Assembly (NCBI GenBank): GCA_963704585.1
Contig: OY969919.1
Span: 1,116,001 to 1,180,000, forward strand
DNA length: 64,000 bases
Direction of reading: 5' to 3'
Origin: Bog-756 sp963704585
GTDB lineage: Bacteria > Actinomycetota > Acidimicrobiia > Acidimicrobiales > RAAP-2
Part shown: one piece after another, positions 17,043 to 26,524 of the stretch
Position numbering within the stretch: position 1 is the first letter of the stretch
Layout: each line of letters opens with the position of its first letter
Program-made: the position numbers and the translations under genes
The notes under the pieces: model-generated
Told to the model about the DNA's origin: nothing
Seen by the model: the letters and a program-made list of their open reading frames with translations, nothing else
Database searches by the model: none

Positions 17043-18168
17043 ATGAGGATCGTCACCAACGTGCACGGCACGGGCCCGACCGGCGGGGTCGAGCTCCACG
17101 TCCTGCAGGTCACCCGCGAGCTCGTCGGCGCGGGGGCACGCCCTCGACCTCCTCCACGTCGAGACCGGCGCCTTCGACGGGGAGTACCGCCGGATCTGCC
17201 ACTCGGTCACGAAGGTGCCGACCGTCGACTACTGGTTCCCCGAGGGCCGGCGCGGCAGGCTCCGCGGGGCAGTGTCCCTCGTGCCTGCGGTGTGGGCCGC
17301 GGCCCGGCGCCGGCCCGACGTGCTCTACGGCAACCGCGTCTTCTCGACCGGGTGGACGGTGCCCGCCGGCGCGCTCTGCCGCGCGCCCGTCGTCTGCCAC
17401 CTCCACGGCCACACCGACCTCTCCACGGCACGCGTCGCCAGGCTCAACCGCACCGTCGACCGCTTCCTCGTGATCTCACGGTTCGTCGCCGACGAGTGGT
17501 TCGCCTCGGGGCTCGACCCCGCCCGGACCGACGTCGTCTTCAACGGCATCGACCCCGCCGAGTACCCACGCGGGGGAGCCCACGAACGCGCCGCGGCGCG
17601 CCGGGCGCTGGGCCTGCCCGATGGCGCGTTCGTGGTGACCACGGTCGGCCGGCTCGACCGCGAGAAGGGCGCCGACGTGCTCTTGCGTGCGTGGCGCCGG
17701 CTCGGGACGGCGCCCGGCGACGGCCGCCTGCTCGTGGTCGGCTCGTCGATGGTCGACCACGACCGCGGCGCCTACCGGGCCGAGCTCGAAGCGCTCGCCA
17801 CCCCGTCGGTCGACTTCCTCGACGCGCGCCCCGACGTGGTGACCCCCCTGCACGCCGCCGACCTCGTCGTCGTGCCCTCGACCTGGGACGAGCCGTTCGG
17901 ACGGACGGTCATCGAGGGGCTCGCGACCGGCCGGCCGGTCCTCGCGTCGCGGGTGGGCGGCATCCCCGAGATCCTCGACGGCCCGTTCGAGCGCTTCCTC
18001 TTCGAGCGCGGCGACGACGCGGGACTCGCTGCACTCCTCGAGCGGCACGCCCGCTGGCGGGAGGACGAGCCGGCACTCGCCGACCGCTGCGTCGCGCAGG
18101 TCGAGGGGCGCTTCACCCTCGCCGCGATGGTCGACGGGATCGAGGGCGCACTTGGTGCGGTGCGCTGA
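17043..18168 (+). CDS. GT4-type glycosyltransferase, frameshifted in this sequence
   Basis: A GT-B glycosyltransferase of about 375 residues. The N-terminus MRIVTNVHGTGPTGGVELHV runs in one frame. After a run of five G at 17132-17136 the next frame continues HALDLLHVETGAFDGEYRRI and on to the end. Removing one G would restore a single frame. The donor domain has TVGRLDREKGADVLLRAWRR and VVPSTWDEPFGRTVIEGLAT. It belongs to the same block as the preceding GT4 and the two minus-strand glycosyltransferases. Confidence 0.87.
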
Positions 18169-18213
18169 GGGGAGACGACGACTGCTGCGAACCGGACCCG
18201 CTGCCGGCGCGGG

Positions 18214-19179
18214 TCAGCCCCGCCGGTCCCGCCGCTCGGTCACGATCCCGGTCCACACGCCGGACGCGGTCGCCGCGAGCACGATCCCGGTCCGAGCGAC
18301 CGCGCCGTAGGCGGCGCGCAGAGCGCCCGTGACGTCGCGGCTGCGGCCACGCGCCGCGACGCGGCCGAGCCGCTCGGCGGCGTCCGCGACGGCGTCGCGG
18401 AGGGATGTCGCGACGTAACGCCGGAGCACCGGCGCCGCGGGCCCGAAGTTCCGGGCGAGGAGGACCAGGTGGTTCTTCTGGGCCCAGTACGCGTACCGCA
18501 GGTCGAAGCGCTCCCCTTTCGCGTACGGGGCGGCCACGTGTTCGACGACGGCGTCGGGCAGGTAGACGAGCCGGTAGCCGGCGGCGCCCACTCGCAGGCA
18601 GAGGTCGGTCTCCTCCCGGATGCATGTCCCCTCGTACCCGTCGCGTATCCCCCCGAGCCCGTCGAGCACCGAACGGCGGAACGCCATGTTCGCTCCGAGC
18701 AGGTGATCGACGTCGACCGGGTGGCCGGGATCCGCGGCGAAGTTCCCGGTCAGGGTCCCGTCGTCGCGGAACCGGCCGATCTCGTCGAGCCCCTCGGTGC
18801 GCTCCCCGGGCTGTCCCCGGATCTGACGCCCGCCCGCGGCCCCGACCGTCGGGTCGTCGAACGCGGGCATGAGCCGTTCGAGCCACTCCGGCTCGGCGAA
18901 CGCGTCGTCGTCGACGAACGCGACCACGTCACCGGTGGCGAGGCCGTAGGCGATGTTGCGCGCCGTCGCCGTCGCACCGCGGCCGGCAACGTTGACCTCG
19001 TAGCGGACCGAGGGGAACCGATCGGCCACCAGGCGGGCCGTCTCACCGCTCTCGGAGGAGTCGACGACGATGATCTCGGACGGAGGGCTCCGCTGCGCGA
19101 GGAGGTGCTCGAGGCAGCGCGCGAGGAAGGCCGGTCGCTCGTAGGTCACGACGGCCACCGAGGCCGTGCGCCCGGTCAT
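18214..19179 (-). CDS. GT2 family glycosyltransferase
   Basis: A 321-residue GT-A enzyme. It opens SVAVVTYERPAFLARCLEHL, has the metal-binding DDD in VVAFVDDDAFAEPEWLE, and later GTCIREETDLCLRVGAAGYR, which resembles the ED catalytic region of rhamnosyl- and galactofuranosyl-type GT2 enzymes. A C-terminal hydrophobic stretch may anchor it to the membrane. The start overlaps the stop of the upstream gene by ATGA, so both are coupled. Sugar and acceptor cannot be read from the sequence. Confidence 0.9.
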   Translation of the reverse strand: MTGRTASVAVVTYERPAFLARCLEHLLAQRSPPSEIIVVDSSESGETARLVADRFPSVRYEVNVAGRGATATARNIAYGLATGDVVAFVDDDAFAEPEWLERLMPAFDDPTVGAAGGRQIRGQPGERTEGLDEIGRFRDDGTLTGNFAADPGHPVDVDHLLGANMAFRRSVLDGLGGIRDGYEGTCIREETDLCLRVGAAGYRLVYLPDAVVEHVAAPYAKGERFDLRYAYWAQKNHLVLLARNFGPAAPVLRRYVATSLRDAVADAAERLGRVAARGRSRDVTGALRAAYGAVARTGIVLAATASGVWTGIVTERRDRRG

Positions 19180-20105
19180 CGCGTGACGGCGGTCACGCGT
19201 AGTGGGACGCGGGTGGTCCGGAGCCAGGTCGGGCCGCCCACGATCGACGGGGCGCGTCGGACAGGGGTGAGCAGGGTGGTCATCCGCGGGTGGCGGCAAC
19301 GGGCGACCCAGCGGTCGATCTCCGCGCCCCAGTCGAACTCGTCGGAGTGGCCGGAGATGACGGCCTTCGCGCGCATTTCGGCCTCGGACCGGACCCACGA
19401 GAAGTGCCAGATCCCCTCATCCGACCGGATCCGCTCGTCGACGGGGGTGCCGCGTGGATGAGCCGGGTCGGTGTTGCGGGCGCGGAAGTCGACCCGCCAG
19501 GTCCGTACGTCGCACTGCCGGGCGAGCCGCAGAGCGGTGCCCGCGCGCACCGCGACCGGTCCGGGGAACCCCGCCGAGATCCCCCAGGTGCGCCGGCAGC
19601 GCTCGAGATAGCGGTCGCCGCCGACGTGGCCGTAGAGCCAACGCGCCGGGTACTCGAGCGCGTCGCACCCGGCCGCCTGGGCGTGCTCGATCGACGCGAC
19701 GAAGCGCGCCGGATCGCCGAGCACCTCGTCGGTGTCGATCTGGAGCACCCAGTCCACGCGGCTCCCGAACGCGGCGATCCCCGCGTTGCGCTCGGTCGTC
19801 TCGAGCTCGAGCGGCGCGCGCCGGGCGTGGTGGAAGTTGCCCGGCACGTAGCGGACCTTGCGGTGGGTGTCGAGACGTTCGACGACCGCGAGACAGCGTT
19901 CGATCGGCAGCGGCCGGCCGTTCCAGCTCACGGCGCGCTCGTCGTAGATGGCCACGATGTCGGCGACGTGGTCGTAGTACGAGCGAATGCTCTGCTCGAG
20001 AAACGCCAGGTCCGCGAGCAGCACGTATGCTCCGAGTCGCAGCGAGCCGACGGTCGGGGACGCGAGGTCGGGGGAGGAGGTCGGCGGTGACAGCATCTCG
20101 CGCAT
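19176..20105 (-). CDS. putative glycosyltransferase (GT2-like, DxD motif)
   Basis: A 309-residue protein resembling the GT-A glycosyltransferases that share YVLLADLAFLEQSIRSYYDH at the start and WVLQIDTDEVLGDP, a DxD motif, in the middle. Aromatic and charged residues (GIWHFSWVRSEAEMRAKAV) lie towards the C-terminus. No membrane helix is evident. It overlaps the following GT2 gene by 4 bp. The exact family is uncertain; it could also be a GT92-like enzyme. The ATG at 20105 is one of two close starts (MREM). Confidence 0.7.
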   Translation of the reverse strand: MREMLSPPTSSPDLASPTVGSLRLGAYVLLADLAFLEQSIRSYYDHVADIVAIYDERAVSWNGRPLPIERCLAVVERLDTHRKVRYVPGNFHHARRAPLELETTERNAGIAAFGSRVDWVLQIDTDEVLGDPARFVASIEHAQAAGCDALEYPARWLYGHVGGDRYLERCRRTWGISAGFPGPVAVRAGTALRLARQCDVRTWRVDFRARNTDPAHPRGTPVDERIRSDEGIWHFSWVRSEAEMRAKAVISGHSDEFDWGAEIDRWVARCRHPRMTTLLTPVRRAPSIVGGPTWLRTTRVPLRVTAVTR

Positions 20106-20202
20106 CGCGCCACAGACGGTACACGGCCGTCCGCCCGCACCCCCGGTCCGTCGCCCGGCGCACGACGGCGCGCCCGCGACGCCGGAGCGCCGCCGACCCG
20201 AG

Positions 20203-21866
20203 GTGACCGCGACACCCACCTGGTTCGGCCCCGACGAGCGACCGTTGTTCGGCTTGGTCCACCTGCCGGCGGACGGCCGGACCACCGGCGCCGCGGTGCT
20301 CTGCCCACCCGTCGGGCACGAGGAGGCCAACGCGAACTGGGCCCTGCAGGAGACGGGCGCGCGCCTCGCCGCCCACGGCATCGCGACCGTCCGCTTCGCT
20401 TACGACGGCACGGGGGACTCCGCCGGGGCGCTCGACGAGCCCGGGCGTGTCCCGGCCTGGCTCGCAAGCATCGGCGACGCCGTCGCACTGGCCCGCAGCG
20501 TCGGAGGCGGCCCGGTCGTGCTCTGCGGGATGCGGATCGGCGCCCTGCTCGCCGGCGCGGCGGTCGACGGGGGTCTCGAAGTCGACGGACTCCTCCTCTG
20601 GGACCCCTACGCGTCGGGACGTGCGTTCCTCCGGGTGGAGCAGACGCTCCTCGCCGCCGGGTACGGCACCCCGCAGCCGGAGGGCGGCGCGGTCGCCGGG
20701 CCTGCGTTCGTCTATCCGGCCGAGACCGCGGCGGCCCTGCGGGAGCTCGCCCTCGTTCCGAGCCCCGGCGCCGTTCCCACGCTCATCCTCGCGCGCGCCG
20801 GTGACCGCGCGGTCGCCGCTGCCCGCGCGGTTCGACGGTGCACCCGTCGAATGGTCGGAGATCACCGGGCAGGCCGAGCTCCTCGACGTGCCGCCCGACA
20901 GCACCGCGCTGCCAGAGGCCGCCATCGACGAGGCGACCCGGTGGATCGCCAAGCTCCTCGCCGGACCGGCAGGACCGTGCCGGTTCGAGCCGGTCGCCCG
21001 TGCGACGATCCCCTGCGAGGGGACGGATGCCGCGGTCGTCGAGGAGCCGCGCCGGCTCGGTCCGCACCATCTCTTCGCGATGACGAGCCGGCCCGTGGCG
21101 GGCCCGTCGCCCGGGACGCCGACGCTCGTGTTCCTCTCGGCCGGCGCGCTGGACCACACCGGACCGGGGCGGCTCTGGACCGAGCTCGCGCGCCGGTTCG
21201 GCGCGCGCGGGCTGTGCTCGGTCCGCGTCGACCTCGACGGCATCGGCGAGACGTTCGGCCGACCGGGGCAGGCGCGCAACATCCCGAAGCCGCCCGAGGC
21301 CATCGACGACCTCGCCGACCTCGCCGCTGCGCTCGGCGCGCCCGGCGGCTCGGGCCTCGTCTTCATCGGGCTCTCGTCGGGCGCCTACCACTCGATCGAG
21401 GCCGGCCTCCACCTCCGGCCGGAGGGGGTCGCCGCGATCAACCCCGGGCTGGCGAGCTGGGTCCCCGAGATCGACGAGGGTCGGGTCGACCCGCGACGCC
21501 GCGCCTACCGCCCGATGCCCGCGCCGCTGCGCCGTCTTTCGGTCGCGCACGCCCGCATCGCACGCTGGCTCTGGCGGGCCCTGCTCCAGGTCTGGCCGCC
21601 GGGCTCACCGACCACCCCGCTCGCCGACGCGGCCGCGCGGTGCCACCGTGCTGCTCGTCGTCAACGAGGCCGACGCCGACCAGTTCGTCCCGACCGGATA
21701 CTGGTGGCTCCGGCGGCGCCGGCTCGCGCGTCGCGGCCGGCTCACCGTCGAGGTCGTCCCGGGCGACGACCACTCGCTCTACACGACCGACGGGCGCCGA
21801 CGCGGGGAGCAGCTGCTCGTCGACTGGGTGCTCTCGACCTTCGCCCTCGAACCCGCAGGCACCTGA
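20203..21866 (+). CDS. double alpha/beta hydrolase, two frameshifts in this sequence
   Basis: Three frames together make a protein of about 554 residues with two hydrolase-like halves. The first half resembles hydrolases of exopolysaccharide clusters: CPPVGHEEANANWALQETGA, VRFAYDGTGDSAG, then GMRIGALLAGA, in which Ser of the nucleophile elbow is replaced. The second half has a normal-looking elbow GLSSGAYHS and ends VVPGDDHSLYTTDGRR with a candidate catalytic His. Breaks lie at 20811-20822 and 21631-21648, both +1. Removal of an acyl group from a glycan or its lipid carrier is possible. Start is a GTG. Confidence 0.7.
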
Positions 21867-21871
21867 GCCCG

Positions 21872-22681
21872 TCAGATCACGTCGGCGAACCCGCGCTCCA
21901 TCTGCTCGAAGACGATCGAGCCGCCGAGGAAGACCACGATCGGCACCACGATCGAGAGGGCGATCATCCACCCCGGCGGCGCGGGCTGGTGCAGGAAGGA
22001 CCAGCGGAACTCCTCGAGCAGCCAGGTGAGCGGATTGAGGTTGTAGATCGTCTGGTAGTGCTTGGGCACGGCATAGGCGACCGGGCTCGCATAGAGCAGG
22101 AACTGCAGCACGAAGGGCACGACGTACGCGATGTCGCGGTAGCGCACCTGTAGCGCGGCGGCCACCAGGCCGAGCCCGCTCGCCAGCAGGATGACCATGA
22201 CCGCCCAGACCGGGCTCAGCAGCACGGCGACCCCGGGCCGGACCGAGTAGATCACCAGCAGGACGATCATGAAGCCGACCGACACGAAGAAGTCGGTGAT
22301 GGTCGAGACCGACGTCGAGAGCGGGACGAGCATCCGTGGGAAGAAGACCTTGGAGACGAGGTCGCGGTTGGAGACGAGCGAGGTCGAGGCACGGGTGATG
22401 ATGCCGCTGAACAGGTTCCAGGCCAGGAGGCCGGCGAAGGCGAAGATCAGGTAGGGAACCCCACCGCTCGGCAGCTTGGCCACCCTGCCGAAGACGACGG
22501 CGAAGATGAACGCGGTGAGCAGAGGCTGGAGGAGCACCCAGACGACGCCGAGCAGCGTCTGGCGGTAGCGGAGCGTGACGTCGCGCGCGCCGAACCGGTA
22601 GAGGACCTCTCGGGCCTCCCACAGCTGGCTCACGCTCGGGATCGAGAACCGGCCCGGCGGGGTGATCACGATGTCGGCCAT
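21872..22681 (-). CDS. ABC-2 type polysaccharide export permease (Wzm/TagG-like)
   Basis: A 269-residue membrane protein with six predicted helices. The family block RDVTLRYRQTLLGVVWVLLQ precedes helix 1, and later LQVRYRDIAYVVPFVLQFLL and LNPLTWLLEEFRWSFL are typical of polysaccharide and teichoic acid exporters. It forms the channel with the ATPase encoded immediately upstream, 6 bp away. Substrate is inferred to be a lipid-linked glycan made by the adjacent glycosyltransferases. Confidence 0.93.
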   Translation of the reverse strand: MADIVITPPGRFSIPSVSQLWEAREVLYRFGARDVTLRYRQTLLGVVWVLLQPLLTAFIFAVVFGRVAKLPSGGVPYLIFAFAGLLAWNLFSGIITRASTSLVSNRDLVSKVFFPRMLVPLSTSVSTITDFFVSVGFMIVLLVIYSVRPGVAVLLSPVWAVMVILLASGLGLVAAALQVRYRDIAYVVPFVLQFLLYASPVAYAVPKHYQTIYNLNPLTWLLEEFRWSFLHQPAPPGWMIALSIVVPIVVFLGGSIVFEQMERGFADVI

Positions 22682-22687
22682 GGCGCC

Positions 22688-23899
22688 TCAGATCTGGGAG
22701 TAGTCGAAATCGGGGAAGACGATCCCGTGGTCGGTCCCGTCGGGGGTCGTCGGGTGGTGGTACGGGCTGACCGGGAGCACCTGGAAGTGGCAGGCCTGCT
22801 CCCAGAGGTCGGTCGCATGGCCGCCGGCCCGGATCGAGAGGTCGACGGTGTACGCGCCGGGCTTGAGCCAGGGGGTCCGGATCGTGAGCCGTCCGGTCGC
22901 GTCGGTCGACGGGTCCAGCCAGAAGTCGACGACACGCGAATCGCACTGCGCGATGACCATGCCGTCCTCGTTGTTGACGAAGCACGAGACGTGGTAGCGG
23001 TTGCCGAAGCCGGGGTTCGCGCCGATGGTGAACTCGACGGCCACGTCCTGCCCGGGCCTCGTGATGTCGTCGGCGACCTTCACCTCGAGGAAGCGGAGCT
23101 CGCCCGTGCCGGGGCGGAACGCGGCGTCCTTGAGGAGCGGTGCGGTCCGGGTGAAGCTGCGCTTGTACTCCTCCATCGCCTCTTCGACCGTGCCGTAGAG
23201 GACGAGTCGACCCTGGTCGAGGTAGAGGGCGGCGCTGCAGAGGTCGGAGACCGTCTGGAGCTGGTGGCTCACCACGAGCACGGTCCGGCCGTCGCGGGCC
23301 ACCTCACGCATCTTGCGCAGGCACTTCGCCTGAAAGTCCGAGTCCCCCACCGCGAGCACCTCGTCGACGAGGAGGATCTCGCTGTCGAGGTGGGCGGCGA
23401 CTGCGAAGGCGAGCCGGATGTACATGCCGGTCGAGTACCGCTTGACCTGGGTGTCGAGGAAGCGCTCGGTGCCGGCGAACTCGACGATCGCGTCGAAGCG
23501 CTCCTTGATCTCCTTGCGACGCATCCCGAGGAGGGTGCCGTTCAGGTAGACGTTCTCCCTCCCGGTGAGCTCGGGGTGGAAGCCGGTCCCGACCTCGAGG
23601 AGGCTGCCCACCCGCCCGCCGAGCTCGATCCGGCCCTTCGACGGCGCCGTGATCCGGTTGATGACCTTGAGCAGGGTGCTCTTGCCGGCGCCGTTGCGCC
23701 CGATGACGCCGACCACCTCGCCCCAGGGGACGTCGAAGCTCACGTCGTGGAGGGCGTTGAACTGTTCGGCCTTCTTCGACCCGCGGCGGCGGAGCCTCTT
23801 GAGCAGTGCCTCGGCCGCATAGGTCTCCTGGTCCTCGCGCCGGAGGATCCGGTACGTCTTGGAGAGATGGGAGACGGAGATACACGTGCCGCCCGACAT
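22688..23899 (-). CDS. ABC transporter ATPase with Wzt C-terminal domain
   Basis: A 403-residue ATPase. Walker A is GRNGAGKST, the signature region is YSTGMYIRLAFAVAA and Walker B is EILLVDEVLAVGD. After about residue 260 a separate domain (GELRFLEVKVADD to the end) resembles the Wzt C-terminal carbohydrate-binding domain, which in O-antigen export recognises the modified chain end. A GTG three codons upstream is an alternative start. With the permease it forms a complete exporter. Confidence 0.93.
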   Translation of the reverse strand: MSGGTCISVSHLSKTYRILRREDQETYAAEALLKRLRRRGSKKAEQFNALHDVSFDVPWGEVVGVIGRNGAGKSTLLKVINRITAPSKGRIELGGRVGSLLEVGTGFHPELTGRENVYLNGTLLGMRRKEIKERFDAIVEFAGTERFLDTQVKRYSTGMYIRLAFAVAAHLDSEILLVDEVLAVGDSDFQAKCLRKMREVARDGRTVLVVSHQLQTVSDLCSAALYLDQGRLVLYGTVEEAMEEYKRSFTRTAPLLKDAAFRPGTGELRFLEVKVADDITRPGQDVAVEFTIGANPGFGNRYHVSCFVNNEDGMVIAQCDSRVVDFWLDPSTDATGRLTIRTPWLKPGAYTVDLSIRAGGHATDLWEQACHFQVLPVSPYHHPTTPDGTDHGIVFPDFDYSQI

Positions 23900-23979
23900 C
23901 GCCGCCACGTTAGACGCCCGCTCCGGGCCCGCTGCTCGATGCTCGGCGCGCGCCGGCGCCGGTTGGAGTGTCCGCCTTG

Positions 23980-25767
23980 TCAGTCCTCGAGCCGGAGCGC
24001 GGAGACGAACGCCTCCTGTGGCACCTCCACCCGCCCGATGTTCTTCATCTTCTTCTTGCCTTCCTTCTGCTTTTCGAGCAGCTTGCGCTTGCGCGTGATG
24101 TCGCCGCCGTAGCACTTTGCGAGGACGTCCTTGCGCCGCGCCTTGACCGTCTCGCGCGCCAGCACCCGACCGCCGATCGCCGCCTGGATCGGCACGTCGA
24201 AGAGCTGCCGGGGGATGAGCTCGCGGAGCTTCTCGGTCATCCGCCGGCCGTACGTCTCGGCCTGGGTGCGGTGGACGATGGTCGAGAACGCATCGACCGG
24301 CGTGTGGTTGATGAGGAGGTCGACCTTCACCAGCTCCGCCGTCGCGTACCCCTCGGGCTCGTAGTCGAGGCTCGCGTAGCCGCGGGTCCGGCTCTTCAGC
24401 TGGTCGAAGAAGTTCACCACCACCTCGGCGAGGGGGATGGAGTAGACGAACTCGACCCGCTCCGGCGAGAGGTACTGCATCTCGACCAGCTCGCCGCGCC
24501 GGGTCTGGCAGAGGTCGATGACCGTGCCGGTGTACTCGGCGGGAGTGAGGATGGTGGCCCGGAGGATCGGCTCGTCGACGTGGTCGAGCAGGCTCGGCTC
24601 GGGCAGCTCGCTCGGGTTGTCGACGTCGACCTCGGACCCGTTCGAAAGGAACGCCCGGTAGGCGACCGACGGTGCGGTCGCGATGAGTGAGAGGTCGAAC
24701 TCGCGCTCAAGGCGCTCGCGGACGATCTCCATGTGGAGCAGGCCGAGGAAGCCGCAGCGGAAGCCGAAGCCGAGCGCGCGCGACGACTCCGGCTCGTAGG
24801 TGAAGCTCGCGTCGTTCAGCCGGAGCTTCTCGAGCGCGTCACGCAGGTCGGGCAGCTCGTCGCCGTCGATCGGGAAGAGCCCGCAGAACACCATCGGCTT
24901 CGGATCGCGGTAGCCGGCGAGGGGCTCGGCGGCCGGGCGGCGCGCGCTGGTCACCGTCTCGCCGGACCGGGCGCCGCCCACGTCCTTGATCCCCGCGATC
25001 AGGTAGCCGACCTCGCCCGGTCCGAGCTCGTCGACCGGCACGGTCTGCGGGGTGCGGATCCCGATCTCCTCGACGTCGTGGTCGGCGTCGGCCTGCAGGA
25101 AACGGAGCTTCTCGGTGCTCCTCATCGTGCCGTCCACCACCCGGACCGAGCTCACCACCCCGCGATACTGGTCGTACGCCGAGTCGAAGATGAGCGCGCG
25201 CAGCGGTGCCTCGGGGTCGGCGGTCGGCGGGGGAACCCGCTCGATCACCGCGTCGAGGAGCTCGGGGACCCCTTCGCCGGTCTTCGCCGAGATGCGGAGG
25301 ATCCCGGTCGCGTCGAGCCCGAGGACCTGCTCGATCTCGGCCGCGCACCGCTCGGGGTCGGCCGCAGGGAGGTCGATCTTGTTGAGCACCGCCACGATCT
25401 CGAGGTCGCCCTCGAGCGCCTGGTAGCAGTTGGCGAGGGTCTGCGCCTGGATGCCCTGGGACGCGTCGACGAGGAGGACGGCCCCCTCGCACGCCGCAAG
25501 CGACCGGCTGACCTCGTACCCGAAGTCCACGTGCCCGGGGGTGTCGATGAGGTGGAGCGTGTGCTCCTTCCAGCGCACGCGGACGTTCTGGGCCTTGATG
25601 GTGATCCCCCGCTCGCGCTCGATGTCCATCGAGTCGAGGTACTGCTCGCGCATCAGGCGGGGGTCGACCGCCCCGGTCAGCTCGAGGATCCGGTCCGACA
25701 GGGTCGACTTGCCGTGGTCGACGTGGCTGATGATGGAGAAGTTGCGGATCGATGCGGCGCCGGGCAC
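23980..25767 (-). CDS. lepA: elongation factor 4 (LepA)
   Basis: A 595-residue translational GTPase. SIISHVDHGKSTLSDRILEL (G1), then the switch-I region DSMDIERERGITIKAQNV, DTPGHVD (G3) and NKIDLPAADPERC (G4) are intact. The C-terminus holds the LepA-specific domain with YGGDITRKRKLLEKQKEGKK. LepA acts on stalled or initiating ribosomes under stress. The GTG at 25767 gives the normal N-terminus; codons further upstream are not conserved in type. Confidence 0.97.
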   Translation of the reverse strand: MPGAASIRNFSIISHVDHGKSTLSDRILELTGAVDPRLMREQYLDSMDIERERGITIKAQNVRVRWKEHTLHLIDTPGHVDFGYEVSRSLAACEGAVLLVDASQGIQAQTLANCYQALEGDLEIVAVLNKIDLPAADPERCAAEIEQVLGLDATGILRISAKTGEGVPELLDAVIERVPPPTADPEAPLRALIFDSAYDQYRGVVSSVRVVDGTMRSTEKLRFLQADADHDVEEIGIRTPQTVPVDELGPGEVGYLIAGIKDVGGARSGETVTSARRPAAEPLAGYRDPKPMVFCGLFPIDGDELPDLRDALEKLRLNDASFTYEPESSRALGFGFRCGFLGLLHMEIVRERLEREFDLSLIATAPSVAYRAFLSNGSEVDVDNPSELPEPSLLDHVDEPILRATILTPAEYTGTVIDLCQTRRGELVEMQYLSPERVEFVYSIPLAEVVVNFFDQLKSRTRGYASLDYEPEGYATAELVKVDLLINHTPVDAFSTIVHRTQAETYGRRMTEKLRELIPRQLFDVPIQAAIGGRVLARETVKARRKDVLAKCYGGDITRKRKLLEKQKEGKKKMKNIGRVEVPQEAFVSALRLED

Positions 25768-25846
25768 GGGCCGACCAGCGTACCTAAGCTGCGGCCGTGC
25801 TCCTCCGCCGCTCGAGCCGGTTCGAACGGCGGGATCGTGAGGCTCC

Positions 25847-26041
25847 GTGCCCGCAGTGACCGCCGTCGGCGTGCTGGTGGCCGTGATCGTGGCGCTCGTC
25901 GTCCTCACGCTGGTGGGCTGGATCGTGCTCGCGCTGCTCATGCGCCGCGGCCGCACCAAGCGCGACCAGCGGCTCGCGGCCCACCCGGACGCCTACCCCC
26001 CGACCGCCGACGAGCAGGGGTGGGACGGCCGTCAGGCCTGA
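25847..26041 (+). CDS. small single-helix membrane protein
   Basis: A 64-residue protein starting at GTG with one long hydrophobic segment (residues 4-32), then RRGRTKRDQR and a Pro/Asp-rich tail. No family is recognised. The strong helix followed by a basic cytoplasmic stretch fits an N-out, C-in anchor. It is divergent from lepA and 149 bp upstream of rpsT. Evidence is limited to composition and position. Confidence 0.45.
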   Translation: MPAVTAVGVLVAVIVALVVLTLVGWIVLALLMRRGRTKRDQRLAAHPDAYPPTADEQGWDGRQA

Positions 26042-26190
26042 GGCACGACCGGCGGGCCCGACCGCCTGGCTGCTACCATGGCTCCTCTCCGGCGGACGGC
26101 CCGCTTCCGGGCTCCCGGAGGACGCCTCCATGCACGGCGCGGACGGAACGGCGCGCCGGTGCGACGACCCGAGCACCAGAAGGACCCGAC

Positions 26191-26454
26191 GTGGCCAACA
26201 TCAGGAGCCAGATCAAGCGGAACCGCCAGACGGTCAAGCGGCACGCCCGCAACAAGGCGGTCCGCTCGGAGCTCCGCACCCGCTCCAAGCGGGCGATCAC
26301 GGCCGTCGACGAAGGCGGCGAGGACAGCGCGGAGGCGCTCCGGCTCGCCGTCAAGCGGATCGACAAGGCGGCGGCGAAGGGCGTGATCCACAAGAACCAG
26401 GCCGCCAACCGCAAGTCCCGCCTCATGAAGCGGGCCGCGTCGGCCGAGGGCTGA
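26191..26454 (+). CDS. rpsT: 30S ribosomal protein S20
   Basis: An 87-residue, strongly basic protein. The GTG start opens ANIRSQIKRNRQTVKRHARN, and the C-terminal part KGVIHKNQAANRKSRLMKRA is the S20 signature. It binds 16S rRNA helices 9 and 44 in the body of the 30S subunit. The roughly 110-nt leader before it (about 26080-26190) contains GC-rich inverted stretches that may allow autogenous control, as in other bacteria. A TACCAT at 26074-26079 could be the -10 box. Confidence 0.97.
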   Translation: MANIRSQIKRNRQTVKRHARNKAVRSELRTRSKRAITAVDEGGEDSAEALRLAVKRIDKAAAKGVIHKNQAANRKSRLMKRAASAEG

Positions 26455-26524
26455 CCGCCCCGGCGGGTCCGCTCCCACCGGCGGAAGCCACCCGGGCCGG
26501 ACACGGCTCCGCCCGCTCCTTCTC

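Noticed and set aside
22727..24112. 461-codon plus-strand frame opposite the Wzt-like ATPase
   Set aside because: Antisense shadow of the ATPase and lepA end; no domain.
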